64,000 bases of DNA from Sulfitobacter alexandrii (GTDB lineage Bacteria; Pseudomonadota; Alphaproteobacteria; Rhodobacterales; Rhodobacteraceae), in NCBI RefSeq assembly GCF_001886735.1, contig NZ_CP018076.1, positions 2,666,001 through 2,730,000 of the forward strand, given 5' to 3'. Under the pieces are notes generated by a model, which ran no database searches, had not been told where the DNA came from, and saw nothing but the letters and a program-made list of their open reading frames with translations. The translations under genes were made by a program, and so were the position numbers. Shown here one piece after another: positions 45,376 through 54,215 of the stretch; position 1 is the first letter of the stretch, and every line of letters starts with the position of its first letter.

Positions 45376-45528
45376 TTACTCGTAAATGACATTCTCCCTG
45401 CGCCCGTCCTTCCAGCGCGGCAGTATCTCGCCGGTGTTCCATTCATAGAGCCACCCGACGACCTCGCGCGTCCTGGCATCGAGGATGCGCTTGATTGCCT
45501 TTGCTTCCAGTCTTTCCTGTCTCGGCAT
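45376..45528 (-). CDS. 50-residue conserved-looking small protein
   Basis: A compact frame reads MPRQERLEAKAIKRILDART and ends RWKDGRRENVIYE. The start has a good Shine-Dalgarno (GGAGAG, six bases upstream). The mix of charged and aromatic residues (VVGWLYEWNTGEILPRW) is protein-like and quite unlike the other frames here. I have the impression of similar short proteins in mobile regions of Rhodobacteraceae but cannot verify that. The function is unknown. Confidence 0.65.
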   Translation of the reverse strand: MPRQERLEAKAIKRILDARTREVVGWLYEWNTGEILPRWKDGRRENVIYE

Positions 45529-45595
45529 GGTTTCTCTCCGTTTTCATTGATCCACGGAGCGCCCCGTTCCCGCACCTTCGTCATCATCAAAGGGA

Positions 45596-45781
45596 GGGTA
45601 AGCGCCCGCTTACCCCTGCCGAGTGGCGAGCGTGAGAGGATGGGGGTGAAGCGAAATCGACAGGGGTGGTGCGGCCCGCAGGCATAGCCGAGGACACGGC
45701 CCTGTCTATTTCGCTTCAGGGGGAAGGAAGCCGAAACTCCTTCCCCCTTTTACGGATGGATGTGGCGCGGCTGGCCGCGCC
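45596..45781. other. Cluster of four inverted repeats (structured DNA or RNA element)
   Basis: Four hairpins occur in 186 gene-free bases. 45596-45615 is GGGTAAGCG / CGCTTACCC. The 19-base arms at 45647-45665 and 45700-45718 (TGAAGCGAAATCGACAGGG and its complement) have one mismatch. 45719-45747 is GGGGGAAGGA / TCCTTCCCCC, followed by TTTT. 45764-45781 is GGCGCGGC / GCCGCGCC. The third looks like a terminator for plus-strand transcription, so the second could be the body of a small RNA. Protein-binding or transposition sites are alternatives. Confidence 0.6.
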
Positions 45782-45880
45782 CCTTCTGTCTTTCAGTGCG
45801 GATGCACGGGGTTGCTGCTTGCACGAGTGGCATCTGCTGGCCACAGTGTAATAGCCCATTGAAGCCAAGCGGATGGCAAG

Positions 45881-46183
45881 ATGCCCGATTTGATCCTTAA
45901 CCTGTCACACGACCTCTTTGGGCGGCTTTGTGAACTGGCGCGGGACGATGGGGTTTCCGCTGAAACGCTGGCCCGCCAGACCATCACCTTGAAGGTCGGC
46001 TGCAACCCGTCTTCGGGGGAGAACCCGATCTCCACCGGCTTTCTGAGGCGGCATGCCGACGATGTTCTGGCGATTGCAGATAGAGAGCCCGTTTATCTCA
46101 AAGATTCGGAAGATCGGAAGTTCGTCTTGGTTTCAAGTGATTACGACCCGAGGCTTCTGTCACCCGCATCTTCCGAGGGGTGA
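45881..46183 (+). CDS. Small hypothetical protein, possibly antitoxin-like
   Basis: This 100-residue protein has an N-terminal helical region (LILNLSHDLFGRLCELARDD, then GVSAETLARQTI) that could be ribbon-helix-helix-like. The C-terminal part, REPVYLKDSEDRKFVLVSSD, has the flavour of Phd/YefM-type antitoxins. No toxin gene follows; the next gene is the IS110 transposase. Insertion of that element may have removed a partner. The assignment is weak. Confidence 0.5.
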   Translation: MPDLILNLSHDLFGRLCELARDDGVSAETLARQTITLKVGCNPSSGENPISTGFLRRHADDVLAIADREPVYLKDSEDRKFVLVSSDYDPRLLSPASSEG

Positions 46184-46451
46184 CGCCCAGCTAGGGGGCT
46201 GTCTGCCCCCGTGCCTGGCGGCACTCCCCCGAGGATTATGCGTAAGACATTGCCCCCATTTTCGCGTCTGCGAAGATAGGGGCGGTCGGTTTCCTTGATG
46301 GCCATCTGGGAAGCTGGTGGCGGGCGGGCCTCCCCGAGGAATGACCCGATCTGCGGTCGCAAAGTATCTTGCCACCCGTCACGTCTGTCCGGCCATCCGA
46401 ACGGTAGAAGGGCCTTCGCGGCCGAGCATAATCGAGGATAACGACAAAGAT
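46184..46451 (+). ncRNA. Candidate IS110 left end with bridge-RNA region
   Basis: This 268-base non-coding leader precedes the IS110 transposase. In IS110-group elements the recombination-guiding bridge RNA is encoded in the 5' non-coding end of the element, so its position is right. Hairpin-prone sequence occurs (for example CGGGCGGGC and CCTTCGCGGCCGAGC stretches). The exact boundary of the element and the RNA are not defined from sequence alone. Confidence 0.35.
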
Positions 46452-47420
46452 ATGAGCAGTATTTCAAGCGAGGTAGATCGCACTAACATCATTGCCTTCG
46501 AAGTTTCCAAAGCCAGCCTGACGGTTCACAGCCTGCCTGATGATCGACAGGTCACGATCCCGAACACTGACACCGCGATCACGAAGTTGCTGAAGGCGAG
46601 GTCCAGGAACTGTCCGCCGCTTGTCATCTGCGAAGCTTCCGGCGGGTATGAACGGCATGTTCTGCATAGCTGCGTCGAACTGGACTTACCTGTTCACCGC
46701 GCCCACGGAACCCGGACCCGGAACTTTGCGAAATATCTCGGCCTTGCTGCCAAGACGGATGCAGTTGACGCACGGATGCTGGCTCTGTTTGCGGCAAAAT
46801 CAGAAGACCTACGGCTGTGGCAGCCTCCGACACCGGAAACGGTGGAACTGCGCGGGTTGCGTCGGCGGCGAGATGACCTTTCTCAGATCATCCGCACCGA
46901 ACAGAACCGGCTCGAACACCCACAAGTCAAAAGTGTGGAACGATCTCTCAAGCGCCATGTTCGTGCCATGACCAAGGAGATCAAGGAACTGGATGGGCAG
47001 ATTGCCAAGTTGATCGCAGCGACGCCAGAGTTTCGGCGGAAGTCCGATCTGCTGACGTCGGTGATCGGTGTCGGACCCAAGACAGCGGCAGCTTGCCTCG
47101 CCTACGTGCCGGAACTCGGATCGCTGACCAAGGGGGAAGCCGCCGCCATCGTCGGCCTCGCACCCCATGCACAGGATTCAGGGACGTTGAAGGGCCACCG
47201 CCGCATTTCAGGCGGCAGGCGAGAGGTCAGAGCAAGCCTCTACATGGCGGCGATGACCGCCCTTCGCCTTGATTCAGCTATGCAAACCTTCGCACGTCGC
47301 CTGCGAGAACGCGGTAAGCCCGCGAAGGTCGCGATCACTGCTGTGATGCGCAAGCTGATCGTGATCCTTAACGCAGTGCTCAAGACAGGTGAACCAGCAC
47401 GGCGTGGTTTGCCAGCCTAG
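46452..47420 (+). mobile_element. IS110-family transposase (DEDD recombinase)
   Basis: The protein has 322 residues from MSSISSEVDRTNIIAFEVSK. The RuvC-like DEDD domain is readable: E17 (where many members have D), E61 in VICEASGGYER, and D103/D106 in KTDAVDARML. The C-terminal transposase_20 domain contains LLTSVIGVGPKTAA and the serine region DSGTLKGHRRISGGRR. IS110 elements move with the help of an element-encoded bridge RNA and have no long terminal inverted repeats. The frame is intact, so it may be active if glutamate at 17 is tolerated. Confidence 0.9.
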
Positions 47421-47622
47421 CGTTTGCAGACCTTCGCCGCGACGGATGCGAACTGGAAAGATGCGGACAAAGCCACCTTTTGCAGGCTCGGCCATTGTTA
47501 ACGCAGAAATCTTTCGCTCTGGCAGCATGCTGGTCGTAGCGATGCCACGCATGTCGTCGAAGCGGTCGTTTAGACCAATTTAGACGGAAAGGGCCAATTT
47601 GAGCTATGTAGTGTATGACTTA

Positions 47623-47653
47623 GCGCGGCACCCGGGAGGATAAGGTGCCGCGC
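47623..47653. terminator. Strong hairpin between the IS110 element and the ABC operon
   Basis: GCGCGGCACC / GGTGCCGCGC forms a perfect ten-base-pair stem with an 11-base loop, 34 bases beyond the binding-protein stop on the minus strand. There is no T-run on either side. It is likely an end-of-operon stabiliser or terminator for the importer operon. Confidence 0.5.
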
Positions 47654-47687
47654 ATCGGTGGCAAACGTTCGGTTTGATCGGAAGCCT

Positions 47688-48878
47688 CTATCTGACTGCA
47701 ACCACTTCGAACTTTCCATCCACCACTTCGAAGATGCGATAGGTCCCGGGAGCTTCCCCAAATTCGTCGAAGACAACACTGGTCGCGCCCTCGTAGTCGA
47801 TTTCTCCACCCGAGCCCAGTATTTCGAGACCTTTCGCCAGTTCGCCGGGATAAATTTTTTCGCCCGGCGCGTTTGATACATTGCGGATGTTATTGCGGAT
47901 CGCTTCTCGGTCTGCAGAACCTGCTGCCTGAAGAGCGAGCGCCAATACGGCAGCTGCGTCGTAAGACTCTGCTCTGAAGCCGCCATCGCCGTCGAAGCCA
48001 GCTTCAGATGCAAGTTGAATGAACCTATCTGCTGCCTCAGATGAACTTCCGGGCTGAGTCCCAAATGCGCCCTCAAGCCCAGGCCCTACGTTATCAAGGA
48101 GAACTTGGCTGATCATACCGTCTGCCAAGACAAAACTCTCGAAAGCGCCTACATCCAGTGAAGACTGAATGATTCCTCGGCCGCCTTGGTCAAATCGGCC
48201 AAATACGACCAACACCTCAGCGCCAGAGGCGGACAAAGCGCCAGCTTCCGCGGAGTAATCACCTCTCCCATCCTCGTGGGCGGCGTTCATGAGCACTTGG
48301 CCGCCGCGTTCGACAAAAGCAGTCTCGAAAGATGTGCTTAGGCCCTTTCCATAGTCATCGTTGACATATGAAACTGCGACGGTATCGACACCACTTTCCA
48401 GAGCATATTCGGCCAGGACGACACCCTGCCTAGCGTCCGATGGAACCGTGCGAAATGTGTAATCCCCGTCATCCAATTCGGTGATTGCCGGAGACGTTGC
48501 GGCCGGCGAAATCATCGTCACGCCGATGTTGCCGGTGACATTCTTGGTGACAGCCACGGTGATTCCGGAACACGTGGGTCCCATAATCCCGACAACACCT
48601 TCCGAATTTACAAGACGTTCGGCAGCTGTAACCGCTGTGCTTGAGTCCTGGCAGGTACTGTCTCCACGGACCGGGACAATTGTCGCTCCGCCCAACAAAA
48701 GGCCGGACTTGGACGCTTCCTGCCAGGCCAGTTCTGCGGATAGGGCCATATTCGTGGCCAAGGACTCGGCTGGCCCTGTAAATCCGAGCAGGATGCCCAT
48801 CTTGATTTCTTCGCCAAAGGCCGGGCTGGACAATAGCATCGGGACCGCCGCGGATGCCAAAATGAAATTTCTGTACAT
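47688..48878 (-). CDS. Branched-chain-amino-acid-type ABC importer, periplasmic binding protein
   Basis: This 396-residue protein has a signal peptide (MYRNFILASAAVPMLLSSPAFG) and a Peripla_BP_6 fold (MGILLGFTGPAESLATNMAL, then SYVNDDYGKGLSTSF). The start at 48878 was chosen for its GGAGAG site; the ATG four codons earlier lacks one. The family binds leucine-type amino acids but also aromatic acids, urea and amides. It is last in a coupled operon with two permeases, two ATPases and an oxidase. Confidence 0.9.
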   Translation of the reverse strand: MYRNFILASAAVPMLLSSPAFGEEIKMGILLGFTGPAESLATNMALSAELAWQEASKSGLLLGGATIVPVRGDSTCQDSSTAVTAAERLVNSEGVVGIMGPTCSGITVAVTKNVTGNIGVTMISPAATSPAITELDDGDYTFRTVPSDARQGVVLAEYALESGVDTVAVSYVNDDYGKGLSTSFETAFVERGGQVLMNAAHEDGRGDYSAEAGALSASGAEVLVVFGRFDQGGRGIIQSSLDVGAFESFVLADGMISQVLLDNVGPGLEGAFGTQPGSSSEAADRFIQLASEAGFDGDGGFRAESYDAAAVLALALQAAGSADREAIRNNIRNVSNAPGEKIYPGELAKGLEILGSGGEIDYEGATSVVFDEFGEAPGTYRIFEVVDGKFEVVAVR

Positions 48879-48901
48879 TGGTCTCTCCATGTTGAAAGTT
48901 A

Positions 48902-50263
48902 TTACTTGGCCCGGTTGTGCGGGCGCTCTGGTATCAATCCACTGGGATTGAATCGCAGGACCAAGAGAAGGATTGATCCCATGATGAGTAATCGGAGATG
49001 CTGGGATTGGGCCAAGAGTTGAGCACGTATGTCAGAGTCCTGAGTCATCCGGCTTGTCGCCATGTCGACAATCCAGAACCCGAGTGGCTCGGCCTGGATC
49101 CAGACAAGCCAGATCAGGAATGCCCCGAAGATTGACCCAGCGTTGTTTCCTGAACCGCCTACGATCACCATGACCCAGATCAGAAATGTGTAGCGGAGAG
49201 GGAGGTAGGAGTTCGGAGTGAACTGGCCTTCGTAAGTGACCAGCATTGCGCCTGCGATGCCCACAACTGAAGAACCGAGAACAAGAATCTGCATGTGGCG
49301 GGCACCGACATTCTTGCCCATTGCAGCCGCAGCCGTTTCATTGTCGCGAATTGCGCGGACCATGCGCCCCCAAGGTGACTTCAGGGACAGCTCGCTCAGA
49401 AGAACCAAGAAAAGGAGAACTACAGCGAACAGGCCTGCAAAACCGAGTTTCACAATAAGGGACGCGACTTCGGCAGAATGCAATTTCAGAGCTGCATTCA
49501 TCTGGGCATCCGACATCTGCGCAAGTTTGTCGCCGTTCAACCATGCAGTGATGTCTTGCACCCACCCATTGTTCTGTAAGTTCTGGATTGGGGGAAAGGG
49601 GCTTGGCAGTCCTGTCGCGTTCTTCACCCCGCGCGTCAGCCAATCTTCATTCTTAAAGAAGGAAACGAGGATTTCAGAGATGCCTAGCGTCGCGATCGCG
49701 AGGTAGTCCGCACGAAGTCCAAGCGAAACTTTTCCGATGATATAGGCAACGGCCGCGGCGGCGGCCCCGCCGATCGGCCAAGACAATATTATCGGAAGGC
49801 CCAGCCCGCCTAGGAACCCAGAAGACGCAGGTTCAAAGGCCTCGATAGCCTCTTTCGCGCCAGAGAACGCGCGAACTGCGATCGGAACGCTTGCGAGAAG
49901 AACAATGAGAACGAGGGGCCTTCGGAGTTTGCGGGCCGCAAAGCGCCTAACTCCAACAACGATGGCAAATGCGGCAAGCAAAATCGCCAGAGCAGCAAGT
50001 ATTCCACTGCCCCCCGCTGCGACCGCACCTTGAATGGGCGGGTGCGATATGAGCAAGGCAGCGGTTCCACCAACCGCGGCAAAGCCCATGATCCCGGCAT
50101 TGAAGAGACCGGCATAACCCCACTGGATGTTGACTCCGAGGGCCATGACCGCAGAGATGAGGCACAGGTTCAGGATGGATAGAGTGACAGACCACGACTG
50201 TAGATACCCAGTCGCAATAAAGAGGAAAAACAAGGTTCCGAACAAGGCGATATTCCGGGTCAC
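48902..50263 (-). CDS. Branched-chain-amino-acid-type ABC importer, LivM-like permease (long form)
   Basis: This 453-residue inner-membrane permease carries the conserved LivM EAA-like loop (SPWGRMVRAIRDNETAAAAM) and VMVIVGGSGNNAGSIFGAF. It is about 100 residues longer than typical LivM, owing to two extra hydrophobic segments in the N-terminal third (AALAILLAAFAIVVGV and PLVLIVLLASVPIAVRAF) and an extended loop near LQNNGWVQDITAWLNGDK. The gene lies four bases after the LivH-like gene. Confidence 0.9.
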   Translation of the reverse strand: MTRNIALFGTLFFLFIATGYLQSWSVTLSILNLCLISAVMALGVNIQWGYAGLFNAGIMGFAAVGGTAALLISHPPIQGAVAAGGSGILAALAILLAAFAIVVGVRRFAARKLRRPLVLIVLLASVPIAVRAFSGAKEAIEAFEPASSGFLGGLGLPIILSWPIGGAAAAAVAYIIGKVSLGLRADYLAIATLGISEILVSFFKNEDWLTRGVKNATGLPSPFPPIQNLQNNGWVQDITAWLNGDKLAQMSDAQMNAALKLHSAEVASLIVKLGFAGLFAVVLLFLVLLSELSLKSPWGRMVRAIRDNETAAAAMGKNVGARHMQILVLGSSVVGIAGAMLVTYEGQFTPNSYLPLRYTFLIWVMVIVGGSGNNAGSIFGAFLIWLVWIQAEPLGFWIVDMATSRMTQDSDIRAQLLAQSQHLRLLIMGSILLLVLRFNPSGLIPERPHNRAK

Positions 50264-50267
50264 AGGC

Positions 50268-51269
50268 TCACCCCCGAAAGAGGCCGCTCGGGCGGAGCAG
50301 CAGAACCAGAACGAGAATGGTGAACGAGATCGAGAACTTGTAGTCCGTCGGAACCAGTTGGAGGATATACCCGTTCAGGTCGATATCCGGGTAGATGTAT
50401 AGAACGACTTTCCTATAGGGATAGGTCAGCGCAATTTCGGAAAACGAGATGATGAACCCGCCGACCACCGCCCCGAGCGGGTTGCCGACACCGCCAACAA
50501 TGGTTGCCGCGAAAATGGGAAGTAGAATCTGGAAGTAGGTGAATGGCTTGAAACTCTTGTCGAGGCCATAGAGAACCCCGGCAACAACAGCGAGCGAGGC
50601 CGCCAAAATCCACGTTATCCTGACAACGGCTTGTGAGTTGATTCCGGATAATGTTGCAAGCGTCCTGTTGTCAGAATAGGCTCGCATGGCTGTGCCTGCC
50701 CGTGTCTTCTGAAGGAATAAGTACAGCAGTACGAACAGGAGGATCGATATAAAGACCGTGATTGCCTGTGTGCTGCGAATGGAGACGCCCTCAGCCAAGC
50801 CGGTGTATGCCTTCACCTCCGAGGCGGTAACGATGAAGCGTTCACCGTCGAAGAATTGCCGGTCCCCAGGGCCGACAAACAGCCGTACGGCCCCATTCAG
50901 AACAAACATGATGCCCAATGACGCCATCATCAGGATAACGGGCTTGGCCTTGGCCTCTCGGTAGTAGGAATAGACAATCTTGTCCGCCGCCAAGGAGAAA
51001 CAGACAGTGGCAAGTATGCCAATTGGCAGCGCCAAAAGGGCCGTTGGAAGCGGGTAGATCGATATGGAGGACTTCTGAAAGACCCAAGTCACCAGGATTG
51101 TGACCATCGTTCCAAAAGACATCATTTCGCCATGGGAGAAGTTAGAGAAACGAAGGACGCCAAAAATGAGAGTTACGCCTAGTGCACCCAAGGCCAACTG
51201 CGCGCCGTAGGTTATTGATGGCACCAGCACGTAGTTGGCGAAAATCAGGAATGCGTTTGCGAGTTCCAA
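50268..51269 (-). CDS. Branched-chain-amino-acid-type ABC importer, LivH-like permease
   Basis: This 333-residue permease has eight or so helices and hallmarks such as YGAQLALGALGVTLIFGVL, FSHGEMMSFGTM and AATIVGGVGNPLGAVVGGF. It partners the LivM-like protein. The gene lies six bases downstream of the LivF-like ATPase gene. Confidence 0.92.
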   Translation of the reverse strand: MELANAFLIFANYVLVPSITYGAQLALGALGVTLIFGVLRFSNFSHGEMMSFGTMVTILVTWVFQKSSISIYPLPTALLALPIGILATVCFSLAADKIVYSYYREAKAKPVILMMASLGIMFVLNGAVRLFVGPGDRQFFDGERFIVTASEVKAYTGLAEGVSIRSTQAITVFISILLFVLLYLFLQKTRAGTAMRAYSDNRTLATLSGINSQAVVRITWILAASLAVVAGVLYGLDKSFKPFTYFQILLPIFAATIVGGVGNPLGAVVGGFIISFSEIALTYPYRKVVLYIYPDIDLNGYILQLVPTDYKFSISFTILVLVLLLRPSGLFRG

Positions 51270-51275
51270 ACCGAG

Positions 51276-51980
51276 TTATCCTCCCAAGAATGTCTTTTTG
51301 ACTTCGCGGTCTTTGAGAAGGTCAGGGCCGCTTCCCGTGAACTTGTTCTCGCCCATGACGAGCACGTAGCCGGTATCAGCGATCTCAAGTGCTTGCCGCG
51401 CGTTTTGTTCGACCATGATAATGGCCATGTCCCGCGTCTTCAGATTTGAGATTTCATACAGGAGCTGCGCGGAAACGTTGGGCGATACGCCCGCGGTGGG
51501 CTCATCGAGAAGGAGAACCTGTGGATTCGTCATCAGAGCTCTGCCGACTGCAAGCTGTTGGCGCTGTCCCCCTGAAAGCGTTCCCGCAAGCTGCTTGCGT
51601 CGATCACCGAGAACTGGGAAGAGTTTGAAAACCTCCTGTTTCGTATCGGCGACGCTATCCGCTCTAAGGTAGCCGCCCATCGACAGGTTTTCATCAACGG
51701 TAAGCCCCGGGAAGATGTTCTCGGTCTGCGGCACAAAGCCGATGCCGGCCATGACCCGTTGGCGCGTATTCAGGGCATCAATGGACTTCCCATCCAAGAA
51801 GACGTCGCCGGATGTCAGCTCCACCAAGCCAAGCAAGGCCTTCATTGCTGTTGATTTTCCGGCGCCATTCGGCCCCACAATGACCGAAACTTCTCCAGGT
51901 TCGACAGATATGGAACACCCGTTGAGAATTTTGATGGGGCCGTAGCCGCCATACATATTGGATCCACCGAAGAAACTCAT
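51276..51980 (-). CDS. Branched-chain-amino-acid-type ABC importer, LivF-like ATPase
   Basis: This 234-residue ATPase has Walker A VGPNGAGKSTAMKAL, the signature TLSGGQRQQLAVGRAL and Walker B VLLLDEPTAGVSP, all canonical. It energises uptake as a heterodimer with the LivG-like subunit. Its start overlaps the livG stop by four bases. Confidence 0.93.
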   Translation of the reverse strand: MSFFGGSNMYGGYGPIKILNGCSISVEPGEVSVIVGPNGAGKSTAMKALLGLVELTSGDVFLDGKSIDALNTRQRVMAGIGFVPQTENIFPGLTVDENLSMGGYLRADSVADTKQEVFKLFPVLGDRRKQLAGTLSGGQRQQLAVGRALMTNPQVLLLDEPTAGVSPNVSAQLLYEISNLKTRDMAIIMVEQNARQALEIADTGYVLVMGENKFTGSGPDLLKDREVKKTFLGG

Positions 51981-52750
51981 GTGACCACCTCTGTTGCGGT
52001 GGCACCGAGGTAGGATTCGATCACCTCCGGGTCTTGCAGGATCTCATCTGCTCGCCCCGTGGTCAAAACACGGCCTTCGACCATGACAATCACGGGATCG
52101 CAGAGGCGGGAAATAAACTGCATGTCGTGTTCGATCATGCAAAACGTATAACCCCGCTCATCGTTCAGCCTTTTGATAGCGGTTCCGATTTCCCGGAGGA
52201 GGGACCGATTGACGCCGGCACCTACCTCATCGAGAAACACGATTTTCGCATCGACCATCATTGTTCGGCCGAGTTCCAAGAGCTTCTTTTGCCCGCCGGA
52301 TAGGTTTCCCGCCGGTGTATGGGCGAGATGGTCCAAGTTCAGGAAATCAACGACACTTTCCGCTGTCTGTCGCAGCGCGGCCTCTTCCTGCTTTATCTTC
52401 TTTCGATTCAACCAAGTGTTTAAAATCCTCTCGCCAGATTGTTCTGCCGGAACCATCATCAGATTTTCCAGAACGCTCAATGTCGGGAATTCGTGGGCAA
52501 GCTGGAATGTCCGCAGGATGCCCCTTGCAAAAAGCTCGTGCGGCGGCAGACCGCTGATGTCTTCACCTTGGAAAACGATCTGCCCGCTATCTGCGCGATG
52601 ATGACCTGCGATAGTGTTGAACATGGTCGTCTTGCCCGCACCATTGGGGCCGATGAGACCGGTTATTGAGCCGGCCTCTACATCGAATGACGCGTGATCG
52701 ATCGCCCGAACGCCACCGAAACTCTTCACAATATTTCGCACCGAGATCAC
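51977..52750 (-). CDS. Branched-chain-amino-acid-type ABC importer, LivG-like ATPase
   Basis: This 257-residue ATPase has Walker A IGPNGAGKTTMFNTIAG, signature LSGGQKKLLELGRTM and Walker B KIVFLDEVGAGVN, with V replacing the usual P after the catalytic E. The C-terminal BCA_ABC region (DEILQDPEVIESYLGA) is present. It overlaps both the oxidase gene upstream and livF downstream, which ties uptake to oxidation. Confidence 0.93.
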   Translation of the reverse strand: MISVRNIVKSFGGVRAIDHASFDVEAGSITGLIGPNGAGKTTMFNTIAGHHRADSGQIVFQGEDISGLPPHELFARGILRTFQLAHEFPTLSVLENLMMVPAEQSGERILNTWLNRKKIKQEEAALRQTAESVVDFLNLDHLAHTPAGNLSGGQKKLLELGRTMMVDAKIVFLDEVGAGVNRSLLREIGTAIKRLNDERGYTFCMIEHDMQFISRLCDPVIVMVEGRVLTTGRADEILQDPEVIESYLGATATEVVT

Positions 52751-54021
52751 AGCGCTGCTCCGGTACTGCGGGCACCAATGAGGTGCAAGGCCAATGCACC
52801 CATCTCGTAAAAGGGTTCGCGGAACTTCTTGAGAACAGAATATCTGGTTTGAGATAGCTTGAGCGGGAGCATGTCTGGATCATCCGTATGGAGATAGTTG
52901 GCAATCGCCTGTCCAAACATCGTTCCGGGCGCGATACCCCTGCCACTGTACCCGTAGGAACCAATAGCCCTGGGTCCCAAATCGACAAGACGGGGAAGCT
53001 GGTCGGGCGTCATCCCCATGCTTCCATGCCATGAAAATTCTAGCGGGACTGGCCCTAATTCCGGAAAGAGTTCAATTGATCTCCGCTTCAACCAACGCAG
53101 GTGTATTCCTGACAATATCGAATCCAGCTTGCCGACGCTCCCGATTATGAAGCGGCCGTCGACGTCTCTGGTAAACGACGTCATTACACGGCCGGTATCC
53201 CAGCACCCCTGCCTTGAAGGCAGTATGTGGTCATAATCCTTACTGAGTGGGTCGGTTGCACAATTGAAATACCAGAGCCGCCACATCGGGTTGATTGATC
53301 CAAACCTCGTATCTCTATGGTACGCATCCGTTGCAACAACCAGGGCCTGTGCAGTCAGAGTGCCGCGCGGCGTGTGGACCAACCATTGAGTGCCGGAACG
53401 TTCGATTTTCGTGGCAGGGCTGTTCTCGAAAATACGGGCGCCGTGACGCGTTGCGGCCTGGGCCAAGCCACGCAGGTACGCCAATGGTTGAATTGACGCG
53501 GCATCTCTGTTCCACAGGCAACTTTGGAAATACTCTGTGCCGAGATGTCTCTTTGTCTCATCCGCCCCCAGGACCTGCACGTCCATGCCCTGAAGGCGTT
53601 GACTTTCAGCCCGGGCCCGAAGTTCCGACAGCCCCCGGCCATCTCGCGCGCAATGGAACGTGCCGCTAGCGTTGAACTCACAGTCGATATTGTGCTTCTC
53701 GACGAGCTTTCTGACTTCGGTCGGCCCGTTGCACAGTAGAGAGTTGAGTTTGTTGCCAGAATTCTCCCCCAAACGCGCGCATATTTCCTCTTTGGTGAGC
53801 CAAAGACCTGGATTCAGATTTCCGGAGTTTCTGCCGGAGCACCCTGCCCCAAGCGTGCTTGCCTCCAGCAGCGTCACATCGAGACCCAACTCCGCGCCAT
53901 GAAGGGCCGTTGAACAGCCCGTGTAGCCGCCCCCGATCACCGCGACGTCGCAGTCCAAGTCGGCATTAAGGACATTCGCCGAAAATGAATTCCTAGCGGA
54001 TGCTCTCCAAAGCTCTTTCAC
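52747..54021 (-). CDS. FAD-dependent oxidoreductase, DAO family (PuuB-like)
   Basis: This 424-residue flavoprotein has a dinucleotide-binding motif CDVAVIGGGYTGCSTALHGA (24-43), a GCSGRNSGNLNPGLWLT flavin-contact region and a C-terminal GSYGYSGRGIAPGTMFGQA. Its overall pattern resembles gamma-glutamylputrescine oxidase and sarcosine/glycine oxidases, which act on secondary or primary amines. It is the first gene of the importer operon and overlaps livG by four bases, so its substrate is probably what the importer brings in. Confidence 0.85.
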   Translation of the reverse strand: MKELWRASARNSFSANVLNADLDCDVAVIGGGYTGCSTALHGAELGLDVTLLEASTLGAGCSGRNSGNLNPGLWLTKEEICARLGENSGNKLNSLLCNGPTEVRKLVEKHNIDCEFNASGTFHCARDGRGLSELRARAESQRLQGMDVQVLGADETKRHLGTEYFQSCLWNRDAASIQPLAYLRGLAQAATRHGARIFENSPATKIERSGTQWLVHTPRGTLTAQALVVATDAYHRDTRFGSINPMWRLWYFNCATDPLSKDYDHILPSRQGCWDTGRVMTSFTRDVDGRFIIGSVGKLDSILSGIHLRWLKRRSIELFPELGPVPLEFSWHGSMGMTPDQLPRLVDLGPRAIGSYGYSGRGIAPGTMFGQAIANYLHTDDPDMLPLKLSQTRYSVLKKFREPFYEMGALALHLIGARSTGAAL

Positions 54022-54215
54022 GCCATCGTACCCTTCCAGTTTCGAGGAAGAGTGTCGCAGTTATGGGGCGTATGTATTGTTCAAAATTAATTAGAAAATG
54101 AAATATTTTCATATAATATTCATCGTTAATGTAAAAATATTTCATTAAGACCGAATTGTGTGTCGCTCTTCGAAACACGCCTTGATCAACCCAAGGGTAG
54201 CCCCTTTTCATTCGG
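54022..54215. promoter_or_regulatory. AT-rich upstream region of the oxidase/importer operon
   Basis: This 194-base gap is strikingly AT-rich at 54060-54150. It must contain the operon promoter and probably Lrp-type binding sites, because the regulator gene lies immediately upstream in the same direction. No single box is convincing. Confidence 0.4.
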
